A stretch of DNA of 20,381 bases, taken from contig JBBRLA010000065.1 in the NCBI GenBank assembly GCA_038231615.1, positions 1 through 20,381 on the forward strand, written 5' to 3'. This document shows, piece after piece, positions 7,626 to 14,869 of this stretch (positions within the stretch are counted from its first letter, which is position 1; every line of letters starts with the position of its first letter). Source of the DNA: JBBRLA01 sp038231615. Lineage in GTDB: Bacteria; Myxococcota_A; Polyangia; Palsa-1104; JAEUJZ01. The notes under the pieces are model-generated. The model was given only the letters and a program-made list of their open reading frames with translations. It did no database searches and was not told the origin of the DNA. The position numbers were made by a program, and so were the translations under genes.

Positions 7626-8918
7626 ATGACTCGATCAAAAGTCGCCATTCTCCGCACTTCTCCCGCCACCGTTCTTTCAGACTACCACCGGCTGATGAAC
7701 CTGGCCGGCTACCAGGACGTCATCGCCAAGGACGCCGACACGGCCCTCAAGGTCAACATCTCGTGGCACTTCTTCTACCCGGCCGCTTCGACGACGCCGT
7801 GGCAGCTCGAAGGCGTCATCCGCGCGATGAAAAAGGACGGTTATGACGACAAGCTGATCCATGCCTGCCACAACCGCACCGTCGTCATCGACGCCCACCT
7901 GGGCGAGCGCGAGAACAAGCACATCGACGTCGTCAAGGCCCACGGCCTGCGCAACATCCACCTTTACGAGGGCCAGGAGTGGATCGACATCCGCGACGCC
8001 GTCGGCGATTTGAGCCAGAAGTTTCTTTGCCTGAACCAGGTCTACCCCAAGGGCTTCTCGATCCCGCGCCGCTTCATCGGCGAGAACATCATCCACCTGC
8101 CCACGGTGAAGACGCACGTCTTCACCACCACCACCGGGGCCATGAAGAACGCCTTCGGCGGCCTGCTCAACGAGCACCGCCACTGGACCCACCCGGTGAT
8201 CCACGAGACCCTGGTGGACCTTCTGCGCATCCAGAAGAAGATCCACCGCGGCATCTTCGCCGTCATGGACGGCACCTTCGCCGGGGACGGCCCCGGCCCG
8301 CGGTGCATGATCCCCTACACCAAGAACGTGCTGCTGGCGTCGTCGGATCAGGTGGCCATCGACGCGGTGGCGGCGAAGCTGATGGGCTTCGATCCCCTGC
8401 GCGACCTGAAGTACGTGCGCCTGGCCCACGAGGCGGGCCTGGGCTGCGGCGATGTGCGCGAGATCGACATCGTAGGCGACCTGGAGGCGGCACAGATGAA
8501 CTGGAACTTCGACGGCCCCTTCAAGAAGATGACCTTTGCCTCGCGCAACCAGCACCGCATCTACTGGGGCAATTTGAAAAAGCCCATCGAGTGGTCGCTG
8601 AAGACCTGGCTCGCGCCGTGGGCCTACGTCGCATCGGTGGCCTATCACGACATGCTGTGGTACCCCGTATACGGGCAGAAGCACATCGAGGCGGCGCTTT
8701 CCAGCGATTGGGGGCGGCTCTTCGCCAACTGGGGTAAGGTGGCGCCGGACGCAGCCGGGCATGGCTACCCGGATGTGGGTGAAAAGAGCCCTAAGCTGGT
8801 GCGGCTCGGAATGAAGCATTTCCTGGAGGGGATGCGCCTTATCGCCATGGCGGTGGCAGAGTCCCCCGAGATGCAGGCGCGCAAGCGCCGAGCGCAGGCG
8901 CTGCTCGGGGCGCGCTGA
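7626..8918 (+). CDS. DUF362 domain-containing protein
   Basis: The 430-residue protein matches the DUF362 family: an N-terminal substrate-like domain (LKVNISWHFFYPAAST), then IIHLPTVKTHVFTTTTGAMKN with the typical KxH and GxKN features, and VMDGTFAGDGPGP followed by ASSDQVAIDAVAAKLMG. The family function is not established. Some members carry ferredoxin-type 4Fe-4S clusters, but no CxxCxxC pattern is visible here. The C-terminal 130 residues (about 300-430) form an aromatic-rich extension with no motif I recognise. No signal peptide is seen. The start ATG is 14 nt after the stop of the MutS-like gene. A GGAGG lies too far upstream (18 nt) to be ideal, so translation may partly depend on the upstream gene. 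Co-transcription with it is likely. Confidence 0.85.
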   Translation: MTRSKVAILRTSPATVLSDYHRLMNLAGYQDVIAKDADTALKVNISWHFFYPAASTTPWQLEGVIRAMKKDGYDDKLIHACHNRTVVIDAHLGERENKHIDVVKAHGLRNIHLYEGQEWIDIRDAVGDLSQKFLCLNQVYPKGFSIPRRFIGENIIHLPTVKTHVFTTTTGAMKNAFGGLLNEHRHWTHPVIHETLVDLLRIQKKIHRGIFAVMDGTFAGDGPGPRCMIPYTKNVLLASSDQVAIDAVAAKLMGFDPLRDLKYVRLAHEAGLGCGDVREIDIVGDLEAAQMNWNFDGPFKKMTFASRNQHRIYWGNLKKPIEWSLKTWLAPWAYVASVAYHDMLWYPVYGQKHIEAALSSDWGRLFANWGKVAPDAAGHGYPDVGEKSPKLVRLGMKHFLEGMRLIAMAVAESPEMQARKRRAQALLGAR

Positions 8919-8947
8919 CCCCTGCTTTTGCGATCGCCGCGAGGGCC

Positions 8948-9097
8948 CTAGAGCGGCCGCTGGCCCCGGATCACCCGGATCAGCACGGTGGCAATGGCCA
9001 GGATCAGCAGAATGTGGATGTAGCCGCCCAGCGTATGCGCCGACACCATCCCCACCAGCCAGAGCACCAAGAGAACCGCGAAAATCGTCCACAACAT
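8948..9097 (-). CDS. Lmo0937-type small membrane protein (49 residues)
   Basis: This short gene encodes MLWTIFAVLLVLWLVGMVSA followed by HTLGGYIHILLILAI and a basic tail RVIRGQRPL. The pattern of two hydrophobic helices joined by an HTLGGxIHILL turn is that of the lmo0937 family membrane proteins, whose usual length is about 50 residues. Their role is unknown, and they are often abundant and stress-associated in annotations. The start is supported by AGGAGAA five to seven nucleotides upstream of the ATG. A GC-rich hairpin (9110-9130) sits just above the ribosome binding site. The gene converges on the DUF362 gene with 29 nt between stops. Confidence 0.85.
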   Translation of the reverse strand: MLWTIFAVLLVLWLVGMVSAHTLGGYIHILLILAIATVLIRVIRGQRPL

Positions 9098-9109
9098 GGC
9101 TTCTCCTAC

Positions 9110-9130
9110 GCCGGACCTGCCGGGTCCGGC
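9110..9130 (-). promoter_or_regulatory. Hairpin in the 5' leader of the lmo0937-type gene
   Basis: GCCGGACC and GGTCCGGC are perfect 8-bp arms around a 5-nt loop. The structure ends 2 nt before the AGGAGAA ribosome binding site of the minus-strand gene. It could stabilise the leader or modulate initiation. It has no T-run, so it is not a typical terminator. Confidence 0.55.
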
Positions 9131-9344
9131 TCATATGCGTGGTCCGCCGCCGGTGTGGCTGCTAGACCCATAGCCAATGTGATCACCCGATCTGGATGAG
9201 GCAAGTATCTACCGCCAGCATGCCTGTACTCGATCGCCAGGAAGGGCCCGTGGCGGTCTACAAACCATTTCGCCCTCACGAATAACCGCGATTGCCGCCT
9301 TGCCGCCGCGGCCTTTTTCACCGACTCCGCTGAAGGATTGTTCC
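9131..9344. other. Intergenic stretch between the divergent lmo0937-type and prenyl synthase genes
   Basis: The whole gap 9098-9484 separates two divergent genes. It contains the leader hairpin and a candidate forward promoter (9345-9373). In this part I see no convincing gene, repeat or RNA. Short ORFs on both strands lack start signals and family features. Confidence 0.5.
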
Positions 9345-9373
9345 TTGACCCGGCCGTTCATTGGATGCATATC
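9345..9373 (+). promoter_or_regulatory. Candidate promoter of the prenyl synthase / quinone gene group
   Basis: TTGACC (9345-9350) matches five of six bases of the -35 consensus and lies 17 nt from CATATC (9368-9373), a weak -10. A transcript starting near 9380 would exclude the TTG codon at 9338 as start and favours an ATG further in. Confidence 0.4.
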
Positions 9374-9484
9374 TTTCAAAACTTTCTGAAACCAATAAAG
9401 ATGACTTCCACAGCTCGTGTCATGCAGTCGGAAACGGATGCCCCGACCCTCACCCGCCTGAGGCTGGCTGAGGAACGGGGTCAC

Positions 9485-10480
9485 ATGTCGGGTCGGCTCT
9501 TCGGGCTTTACGGGCTGGTCGGCGACTCGCTGGCCGCCTGTGAGTCGCGGTTCCCGGCCCTGTGCGAGGGCGGCCCCAGGGACGTGCGCGATGCCGCCCT
9601 GCACCTGCTCTCGGCGGGGGGCAAGCGGGTGCGTCCGCTGCTGCTGGCGCTCTCGGCGCGGGCGGCGCTGCCGGCTTCAAGCACACTGGACCCGGAGAAG
9701 TTGGTCTCACTGATGGCCGCCGCCGAGCTGACCCACGCAGCCACGCTGCTGCATGACGATGTCCTCGACAACTCCGACGTCCGCCGGGGGCGGGAGGCGG
9801 CCCGCGTGCGCTGGGGGAATTCGGTGTCAGTACTGGCAGGCGATTTCCTGCTGATCCGCGCGCTGGAGGAGATCGAGCACGCCCGCCTGCCCGGCGCCCT
9901 GCCCGCGCTTTTGGACACCATTCGCAAGATGATCGAGGGCGAGGCGCTGCAGCTCAGCCTGCGCGGGCGCAGCGATGCACAGCTTGCCACCTATTATGAA
10001 GTGGTCGAGGGCAAGACGGCGTCGCTCTTCGCCTTCTGCGGGCTGGCCGGGGCGCTCTGCGCTGGGGCGCGGCACCTGGGCGGGGCGCTCTCGGGATACG
10101 CGCGGCACCTGGGCTACACCTTCCAGATCATCGACGATGTGCTGGACATCGACGGCGAAGAGCGGGCGCTGGGCAAGTCGGTGATGGCCGACCTGCGCGA
10201 GGGCAAGCTGACGTTGCCGGTGCTGCTGGCGCTGGACGCGCGCCCGGAGCTGCGCCCGCTGCTCGATCGCCAGCGTGAGCCGGAAGACGACACCCTGCCG
10301 GACCATACGGTGATGCTCTTGCGCAAAGCGCTCAGCGAAAGCGAGGCCACACGCCGCGCCCGCGAGGTGGCGGCCGCCGAGGCGGAGAAGGGCTGCGCCG
10401 CGCTGGAGGCAGTGCCCCCGGGCCCGTGCCGCGACGCGCTCTGGCAGATCGCCTGGGAAATGGTGCAGCGCCATCAATGA
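9485..10480 (+). CDS. Long-chain (all-E) polyprenyl diphosphate synthase
   Basis: This enzyme condenses isopentenyl diphosphate units onto an allylic starter to make the isoprenoid tail of quinones. Both aspartate-rich motifs are present: first DDVLD at 91-95 in LLHDDVLDNSDVRRG, second DDVLD at 217-221 in FQIIDDVLDIDG. The family GGKRVRP (45-51) and GDFL (119-122) motifs are also visible. The residue five positions before the first motif is a small Ala, as in long-chain synthases of the IspB/heptaprenyl group rather than short-chain ones. Chain length is not certain. The ATG at 9485 gives 331 residues, normal for the family, and has GAGG upstream. ATGs at 9401 and 9422 and a TTG at 9338 are alternatives. 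The ubiE-type gene follows 61 nt later, which fits a menaquinone role. Confidence 0.88.
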   Translation: MSGRLFGLYGLVGDSLAACESRFPALCEGGPRDVRDAALHLLSAGGKRVRPLLLALSARAALPASSTLDPEKLVSLMAAAELTHAATLLHDDVLDNSDVRRGREAARVRWGNSVSVLAGDFLLIRALEEIEHARLPGALPALLDTIRKMIEGEALQLSLRGRSDAQLATYYEVVEGKTASLFAFCGLAGALCAGARHLGGALSGYARHLGYTFQIIDDVLDIDGEERALGKSVMADLREGKLTLPVLLALDARPELRPLLDRQREPEDDTLPDHTVMLLRKALSESEATRRAREVAAAEAEKGCAALEAVPPGPCRDALWQIAWEMVQRHQ

Positions 10481-10501
10481 CGAGAGACTCGCGCAAATTT
10501 T

Positions 10502-10515
10502 GGCAAGACATTGCC
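10502..10515. promoter_or_regulatory. Short dyad upstream of the ubiE-type gene
   Basis: GGCAA and TTGCC flank the 4-nt spacer GACA, 26 nt before the ATG at 10542. It is a small inverted repeat in a 61-nt gap and could be an operator. A chance dyad is also possible. Confidence 0.3.
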
Positions 10516-10541
10516 GATAGAAGGACCCGAAGGAGACGTCC

Positions 10542-11276
10542 ATGAGCGCCGCCGTGCAGCAGATGTTCGACCGCATCGCCCCGACATATGACACGGTGAA
10601 CCGCACCCTGTCGGCGGGCATCGACCAGCGCTGGCGGCGCCTGGCCATCGCCTCGCTGCGGCTCACATCTGGCGCGGAACGCCATGGGGGTCTGGACCCG
10701 GTGGGCCCGGTCTGCATCGACCTGTGCGCCGGGACGCTCGACCTGACGAGGATGTTGGTGGCCGCGGGGGCGCGGGTGCAGGCGGTGGATTTTTCTTGCG
10801 AGATGCTGCAAAAGGGCCGCCTGAAGCTGCTCCCGGGCACGGAAGATCGAGTGTCGATCCTGGCGGCGGACGCCACCGCCCTGCCCTTGCAAGGCGGCCT
10901 GGCGGATGGCCTGGTGTGCGGCTTCGGCATCCGCAACGTGGACCGCGACCGCCTGGGGCTGGCCCTGTCGGAAGCGCGGCGGGTGCTGCGGCCGGGGGGC
11001 CGACTGGCGGTGCTGGAGTTCTTCCGCCCGCAGCGGCGGCTGACCCGGGCGGCGCACTGGCTTTACAATCGCCATGTGCTGCCCACCGTGGGCGGGCTGA
11101 TCTCCGGGGACCGGGACGCATACACGTATCTGGTCCGCTCGATCGAAGGGTTTCTGTCGGTGGAGGAGTTCTCGGCGCGGCTTTCCGAGGCGGGCTTTGT
11201 CGGCATCGAGCACCGGGACCTGACGTTGGGCATCGCCAGCCTGGTGACGGCGCAGGCGCCGGGAGGTGGCACGTGA
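10542..11276 (+). CDS. ubiE: UbiE/MenG-type demethylmenaquinone C-methyltransferase
   Basis: The 244-residue product matches the UbiE/MenG family. It starts with VQQMFDRIAPTYDTVNRTLS, has SAM motif I as CIDLCAGTLDLT (58-69), then AVDFSCEML (81-89), the family signature CGFGIRNV (126-133), RVLRPGGRLAVLEF (147-160), and YLVRSIEGFLS (196-206). It transfers a methyl group from SAM to the ring of demethylmenaquinone, or to a ubiquinone intermediate. Menaquinone is the likelier quinone if the host is Myxococcota, which is an inference. Motif I has GTLD where most members have GTGD, a mild deviation. AAGGAG lies six nucleotides before the ATG. The stop overlaps the next gene's GTG start by 4 nt, so translation is probably coupled. 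Confidence 0.9.
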   Translation: MSAAVQQMFDRIAPTYDTVNRTLSAGIDQRWRRLAIASLRLTSGAERHGGLDPVGPVCIDLCAGTLDLTRMLVAAGARVQAVDFSCEMLQKGRLKLLPGTEDRVSILAADATALPLQGGLADGLVCGFGIRNVDRDRLGLALSEARRVLRPGGRLAVLEFFRPQRRLTRAAHWLYNRHVLPTVGGLISGDRDAYTYLVRSIEGFLSVEEFSARLSEAGFVGIEHRDLTLGIASLVTAQAPGGGT

Positions 11277-12406
11277 TCATCCTATTGCGGCGGGACACAA
11301 CGCCGAAGTTCGGGCAGACCGCGGAACAAGTGGCCGAGCGGGCGCTGCTCTCGTACGGGATCGCCGCGCGGCGGCATGTGGACCCGTCCACCGGGAACGT
11401 GGCGCTCCTGGCCCACGGTCCGGGGCTGCCGCTGCCGCCGGGCGCCTGCGAAGAGCTGCGGCAGTTGCCGGGGGTCGAGGCGGTCCTGCTGGCGCCGGAG
11501 ACCCTACCCCTGGTAACCGGCGCCGGGCCGGGGGTGTCGATCGCCGGGCCGGCGGGCGAGGTGGTCCTCGGGACGGGTGGGCCGGTGCTCATCGCGGGCC
11601 CGTGCGCGGTGGAGTCGGAGGACGCGTTGCGTCAGATCGCCGCGGCGGTGCGGGCGGCGGCCCCGCCTGGGCGGGCATTGTTGCGCGGCGGCGGGTACAA
11701 GCCGCGGACCTCGCCCTACGGGTTTCAGGGGCACGGCCTTTCGGGGCTGCGGCTCCTGCGCCAGGTGGGCGATGAGTTCGGCCTGCCGGTGGTCAGCGAG
11801 GCACTGGACGAGCACTCGCTGATGGAGGTGGCGGAGACATGCCACGTGGTGCAGATCGGGACGCGGACGATGTCGGCGTTCGGGCTTTTGCGGGCAGCGG
11901 CGCGGGTAGGGCTGCCCGTGCTCTTGAAGCGCGGCTTCGGCGCCACGGTGGAGGAGTGGCTGCACGCGGCGGAGCACCTGCTGAGCAACGGGGCCAGGGG
12001 GGTGATCCTGTGCGAGCGGGGCATCCGCACCTTCGAGAAGAGCACTCGATCGACGCTGGACCTGTCGGGGCTTTCGGCGGCGCGATTGCGCACGAGGCTG
12101 CCGATTCTAGTGGACCCGTCCCACGCCGCGGGGACGCGGGGGCTGGTGCGCCCGCTGGCGCTGGCGGGGATGGCGGCGGGGGCAAGCGGGCTGCTCATCG
12201 AGTGCCATCCGCGGCCCGAGGATGCGCGCTCGGATGCGGCGCAGGCACTGACGCTGGAAGAGCTGGCCGAGGTATCCCGGGCGGCATGGGCCGTCGCGGA
12301 AGCAGCACGGGTGATAGAATGTCCACACAGATGGCAGAGCGAGACCCAGACGCAGGCCCCCCCTCTTTCGGCCGTGACGAGGTCGAACGGATCAGCCTGC
12401 GGATAG
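11273..12406 (+). CDS. aroF: 3-deoxy-7-phosphoheptulonate (DAHP) synthase, ferredoxin-like-domain type
   Basis: This enzyme joins phosphoenolpyruvate and erythrose 4-phosphate, the first step of the shikimate pathway to chorismate. Residues 1-80 resemble the ferredoxin-like regulatory domain of Thermotoga-type enzymes (MIILLRRD start). The barrel has AGPCAVES (108-115), LRGGGYKPRTSPYGFQG (137-153), VLLKRGFGATVEEW (216-229), ILCERGIRTFE (245-255) and VDPSHAAG (280-287). The likely metal ligands C111, H284, E310 and D321 are all present. The GTG start has GGAGG six nucleotides upstream and shares GTGA with the ubiE stop. The 377-residue length exceeds the usual 340 or so; the last 25 residues are an unconserved tail that overlaps the next gene by 88 nt. 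Confidence 0.92.
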   Translation: MIILLRRDTTPKFGQTAEQVAERALLSYGIAARRHVDPSTGNVALLAHGPGLPLPPGACEELRQLPGVEAVLLAPETLPLVTGAGPGVSIAGPAGEVVLGTGGPVLIAGPCAVESEDALRQIAAAVRAAAPPGRALLRGGGYKPRTSPYGFQGHGLSGLRLLRQVGDEFGLPVVSEALDEHSLMEVAETCHVVQIGTRTMSAFGLLRAAARVGLPVLLKRGFGATVEEWLHAAEHLLSNGARGVILCERGIRTFEKSTRSTLDLSGLSAARLRTRLPILVDPSHAAGTRGLVRPLALAGMAAGASGLLIECHPRPEDARSDAAQALTLEELAEVSRAAWAVAEAARVIECPHRWQSETQTQAPPLSAVTRSNGSACG

Positions 12407-12915
12407 CCGACGTCATCGGCGGCCTGATGGAGCTATGGGGGTTCAAGCGGATCATGGGCCGCACGTGGGCCATGCTGTACGTGTCGGATAAGCCGCTGAC
12501 GGCGGCGGACCTGTCGCGGAAGCTACAGATCTCTGCGGGCTCGGTGTCGATGACGATGGGCGAGCTGTTGAAGTGGGGGGTGGCGAAGAAGACCTGGGTG
12601 CCGGGGGACCGGCGGGACTTCTATCAACCGGAGACCAGCATCTGGAAGATGGTGTCGCGGGTGTTCCGCGAGCGGGAGCTTTCCCATGTGCGGGACGCGA
12701 TCGAGGCCTTCCAGGAGGCGCAACGGCTGCTCTCGCATTTGCAGGCGGCGGCGACCGATGCAAAAGACGAGGCGGGGCGGCGGACCCTCAGGTTCGTCAG
12801 CGGGCGGGTGAAGTCGCTTTTGACGCTCAGCGAGGCGGGGCAGGGACTTTTGGAACTGGTGCTCTCGGGCACGGCGCTGGGTGGGACGCCGCTGAAGGAC
12901 CTGCTGGACGATTGA
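12319..12915 (+). CDS. GbsR/MarR-family transcriptional regulator
   Basis: The 198-residue protein has a winged-helix domain: ELWGFKRIMGRTWAMLYVSD, then a helix-turn-helix (LTAADLSRKLQISAGSVSMTM, residues 60-80), and a wing GVAKKTWVPGDRRDFYQPE. The order and the GF-x-R-x-x-GR-x-W pattern fit the GbsR subfamily of MarR regulators. The C-terminal helices (about 105-180) should mediate dimerisation. It probably controls the adjacent DAHP synthase/quinone genes or itself, an inference from position only. The ATG at 12319 lies inside the DAHP synthase gene, giving an 88-nt overlap in another frame. An ATG at 12334 would shorten the protein by five residues. The helix-turn-helix does not depend on that choice. 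Confidence 0.85.
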   Translation: MSTQMAERDPDAGPPSFGRDEVERISLRIADVIGGLMELWGFKRIMGRTWAMLYVSDKPLTAADLSRKLQISAGSVSMTMGELLKWGVAKKTWVPGDRRDFYQPETSIWKMVSRVFRERELSHVRDAIEAFQEAQRLLSHLQAAATDAKDEAGRRTLRFVSGRVKSLLTLSEAGQGLLELVLSGTALGGTPLKDLLDD

Positions 12916-12928
12916 AGATGCTGCGCCT

Positions 12929-14446
12929 CTACTTCAGCACCCACGTTGGCCCCACCGTGGCCGCGCAGGCGCTGTCCGGCACCGTCCCGCTAGCGAAAAA
13001 CTCTTTCATCGCCGTGCTCACGCAGGTCTCTCCCGCGTTCACCGCGGAATCCTGGACATCATGGGCCAGGCCGGGGAAGCGCATGAGCGTCCCGTGGCTC
13101 AAACCGGTCACCGTGTCGGCGGCCCAGGCGGGCGGGGTGGTCGGGTCGAGCCCCCCGGAGAAGAGCAACGTGGGCACGGCGCTCTGCACCGGCGCGAACG
13201 CCGAGGGGTCCTCGTGCAGGAAGGGCCACTCCTGGCACACCTGCAAAAGCCCCAGCGCCGCATCGCTCAGGTAGGGCCGCAGGGCCGGCCGCACCTGGGC
13301 CACGTCGGCCATCACGTCGGCGGCGGTCACCCCCTGGTTGTCAGCGCACTCGATGGAGAAATACTGCCCCACCGCCAGGCTGGCGGTGGCCGACATGGTG
13401 TCCATCAGCAGCGCCTCGATGCGCGGGTCCGCCGGGTCCAGGGTGGTCTTGCCCGCGGTCAGGGCATCGCTGACCGTCTCGATAAAGAAGGGCAGAAATC
13501 CCGGCTCCGCCTCCTGCACCTGATCCACCGTCGAAACATAGACGTCGGCGGCGAGCTGCCCGTTCGGCGCGACCTTCCACCCGAGGGACTTTTTGGCCAG
13601 CGCCGCGATGGTGTTCAGGAACTTGTTCGAAAGGTCGGGGAAGGTGCCGTTGCACATGGCGTCGGCGCTGCACGCGGCGAAAAGGGCGGTCAGGGCGCTG
13701 TCCCTGCCGCTGGCGGTCCCCTGGAAGAGGGGATGCTGGGGCGGCAACACTGAATCCAGCAGCGCGCCGCGCAGCCCGCCGGGAAAGTCGCGCACGATCG
13801 CCAGCCCCCACGAGGTCCCATAGGACACCCCGTTGAGGAACACCTGGGCGTACCCGAGCTGGGCGCGCATATCCTCGACGTCGGCGGCCAGCTCGCGGGT
13901 GTTGTAGGCGGTGAGGTTGATGCCGGTGCCCATCAGGCGATCGCGGCAGGCGGCCAGCGGGTCCGAGTTTGCCCCCATCTGGTCCATGCTGGTGGCGGAA
14001 AGCTCCGGGCAGGACAGGTTGGGCGTGGACAGGCCGGTGCCGCGCTGCTCGACGAAGATCTGGTCGCGCTTGAGGTTGGCGTTGTCTTTGGCGGTGATTT
14101 GAGAAAGGCCCAGGTCGCCCCACGACTGCCCGGGGCCGCCGGCCAGGTTGACCAGCGGCGGCAAGGCGGGAGTTGCCGCGGGGGCCTTGAGCACCAACAC
14201 CGGGACCTTGACCCGGCGGTTGCCCTGGTTTTTGCGGTCCTCGGGCAAATCCAGGACGCCGCAGCGGACGGTCTGGCCCGATCCCGTCTTCACCTGGCTC
14301 GGGTCGAGCTTGAAGGGGCAGCTCGATTCATCGAAGCTCGGCGGGGCATTGTCCGGCGTGCCACAGGCCGAAAGGGCGACAAGCCACAGGCAGCCAGCTC
14401 GGAAGGCCGCTTCGAGGACCGGGAAGGATAGCTTGAAGGGTTTCAC
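12929..14446 (-). CDS. Secreted alpha/beta-hydrolase lipoprotein, tripeptidyl-aminopeptidase-like
   Basis: The 505-residue protein has a lipoprotein signal (hydrophobic segment ending LVALSAC, lipidated Cys at 28). The alpha/beta-hydrolase fold shows LVNLAGGPGQSW (98-109, oxyanion region), VEQRGTG (132-138) and the nucleophile elbow GVSYGT with Ser208. A late FSGGLDPTTPP (Asp about 434) and GLAHDVQD (His about 462) complete a Ser-Asp-His triad. The GGPG and GxSYGT motifs and the C-terminal TAP-like region place it with exported prolyl/tripeptidyl aminopeptidases; the true substrate is unknown. The GTG start at 14446 is supported by GAGAGGA just upstream. A 195-bp inverted-repeat element begins 19 nt above the start. 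Its 3' end converges on the GbsR-type gene with 13 nt between stops. Confidence 0.87.
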   Translation of the reverse strand: MKPFKLSFPVLEAAFRAGCLWLVALSACGTPDNAPPSFDESSCPFKLDPSQVKTGSGQTVRCGVLDLPEDRKNQGNRRVKVPVLVLKAPAATPALPPLVNLAGGPGQSWGDLGLSQITAKDNANLKRDQIFVEQRGTGLSTPNLSCPELSATSMDQMGANSDPLAACRDRLMGTGINLTAYNTRELAADVEDMRAQLGYAQVFLNGVSYGTSWGLAIVRDFPGGLRGALLDSVLPPQHPLFQGTASGRDSALTALFAACSADAMCNGTFPDLSNKFLNTIAALAKKSLGWKVAPNGQLAADVYVSTVDQVQEAEPGFLPFFIETVSDALTAGKTTLDPADPRIEALLMDTMSATASLAVGQYFSIECADNQGVTAADVMADVAQVRPALRPYLSDAALGLLQVCQEWPFLHEDPSAFAPVQSAVPTLLFSGGLDPTTPPAWAADTVTGLSHGTLMRFPGLAHDVQDSAVNAGETCVSTAMKEFFASGTVPDSACAATVGPTWVLK

Positions 14447-14464
14447 GTGTTCCTCTCTCTAAAC

Positions 14465-14659
14465 AGAAGCACCTGGCCGGGCATCTTTTGGCGTACCTCT
14501 CCCCCATGTCCTCGCATTCGCGAGGTCATGGGGGTGCCCCCACGCTTCCTCGGTCACGTACAGTAGTACGCTCCCTCGGTCGCTGCGGAATGGGCCCACG
14601 CGGCTGAGCGAATGCGAAGCCGTGGGGAGCGCCAAAATCTGCTCCGGCCAGGTGCTTCT
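14465..14659. repeat. 195-bp element with terminal inverted repeats and three internal hairpins
   Basis: The ends match as inverted repeats: 16 bp perfect (AGAAGCACCTGGCCGG at 14465-14480 against 14644-14659), then a mismatched 5/6-nt bubble, then 8 bp (TTTTGGCG at 14486-14493 against 14630-14637). Inside are three hairpins. Hairpin A (14501-14534) has 15-nt arms with one mismatch and an ATTC loop. Hairpin B (14557-14570) is CGTAC-AGTA-GTACG. Hairpin C (14595-14626) is bulged. A second fold is possible, because 14501-14521 also pairs imperfectly with the right arm. GCTTCCTCGGTC is repeated with one change on both sides of hairpin B. No ORF is present. It resembles a MITE-like or REP-type structured repeat, or a structured 5' leader of the hydrolase gene. 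Confidence 0.75.
14501..14534. repeat. Strong hairpin with 15-nt arms inside the 195-bp element
   Basis: The arm beginning CCCCCATG at 14501 pairs with the arm ending CATGGGGG at 14534. The inner stem CCTCGC/GCGAGG encloses an ATTC loop. There is one mismatch per arm. No T-run follows on either strand, so it is not a typical intrinsic terminator. Confidence 0.75.
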
Positions 14660-14695
14660 TACTGAAATGACTCTTCATCAACGTGACTCTATATA

Positions 14696-14801
14696 TAAAC
14701 TCGAACTCGTTTCAAAACCCGAGGTCAATCTTTATATAAGTCCAGCCAAACTGCCGACTTCCGACGAAGCGAACTCCTGATTTGAAACGAGTTCGAGTTT
14801 A
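14696..14801. repeat. 21-bp perfect inverted repeat around a 64-bp AT-richer spacer
   Basis: The arm at 14696-14716 (starting TAAACTCGAACTCG) is the exact reverse complement of the arm at 14781-14801 (ending CGAGTTCGAGTTTA). The sequence is clearly less GC-rich than the rest of the window, with TATATATAA just before the left arm. No coding capacity is evident. It may be a small mobile-element remnant, a paired operator, or a long hairpin. Confidence 0.85.
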
Positions 14802-14869
14802 GTATGAAGCTGTGGGGCTGTCGCGCGGCTTGCCGCAGTTTTTCTTAGCACAGTTTTCGCGCTGCTCTG

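Noticed and set aside
7677..9134. 485-residue minus-strand ORF opposite the DUF362 gene
   Set aside because: Its composition is low-complexity and it has no recognisable motifs; the plus strand encodes clear DUF362 motifs, and the true lmo0937-type gene uses another frame in the same place.
14501..14534. Intrinsic terminator
   Set aside because: The stem is strong but no T-run follows on either strand, and it lies upstream of both flanking genes rather than downstream.
14465..14801. Possible CRISPR array or integron attC cluster
   Set aside because: The repeats are inverted pairs of two different sequences, not a series of spaced direct repeats, and no cas or integrase gene is in the window.
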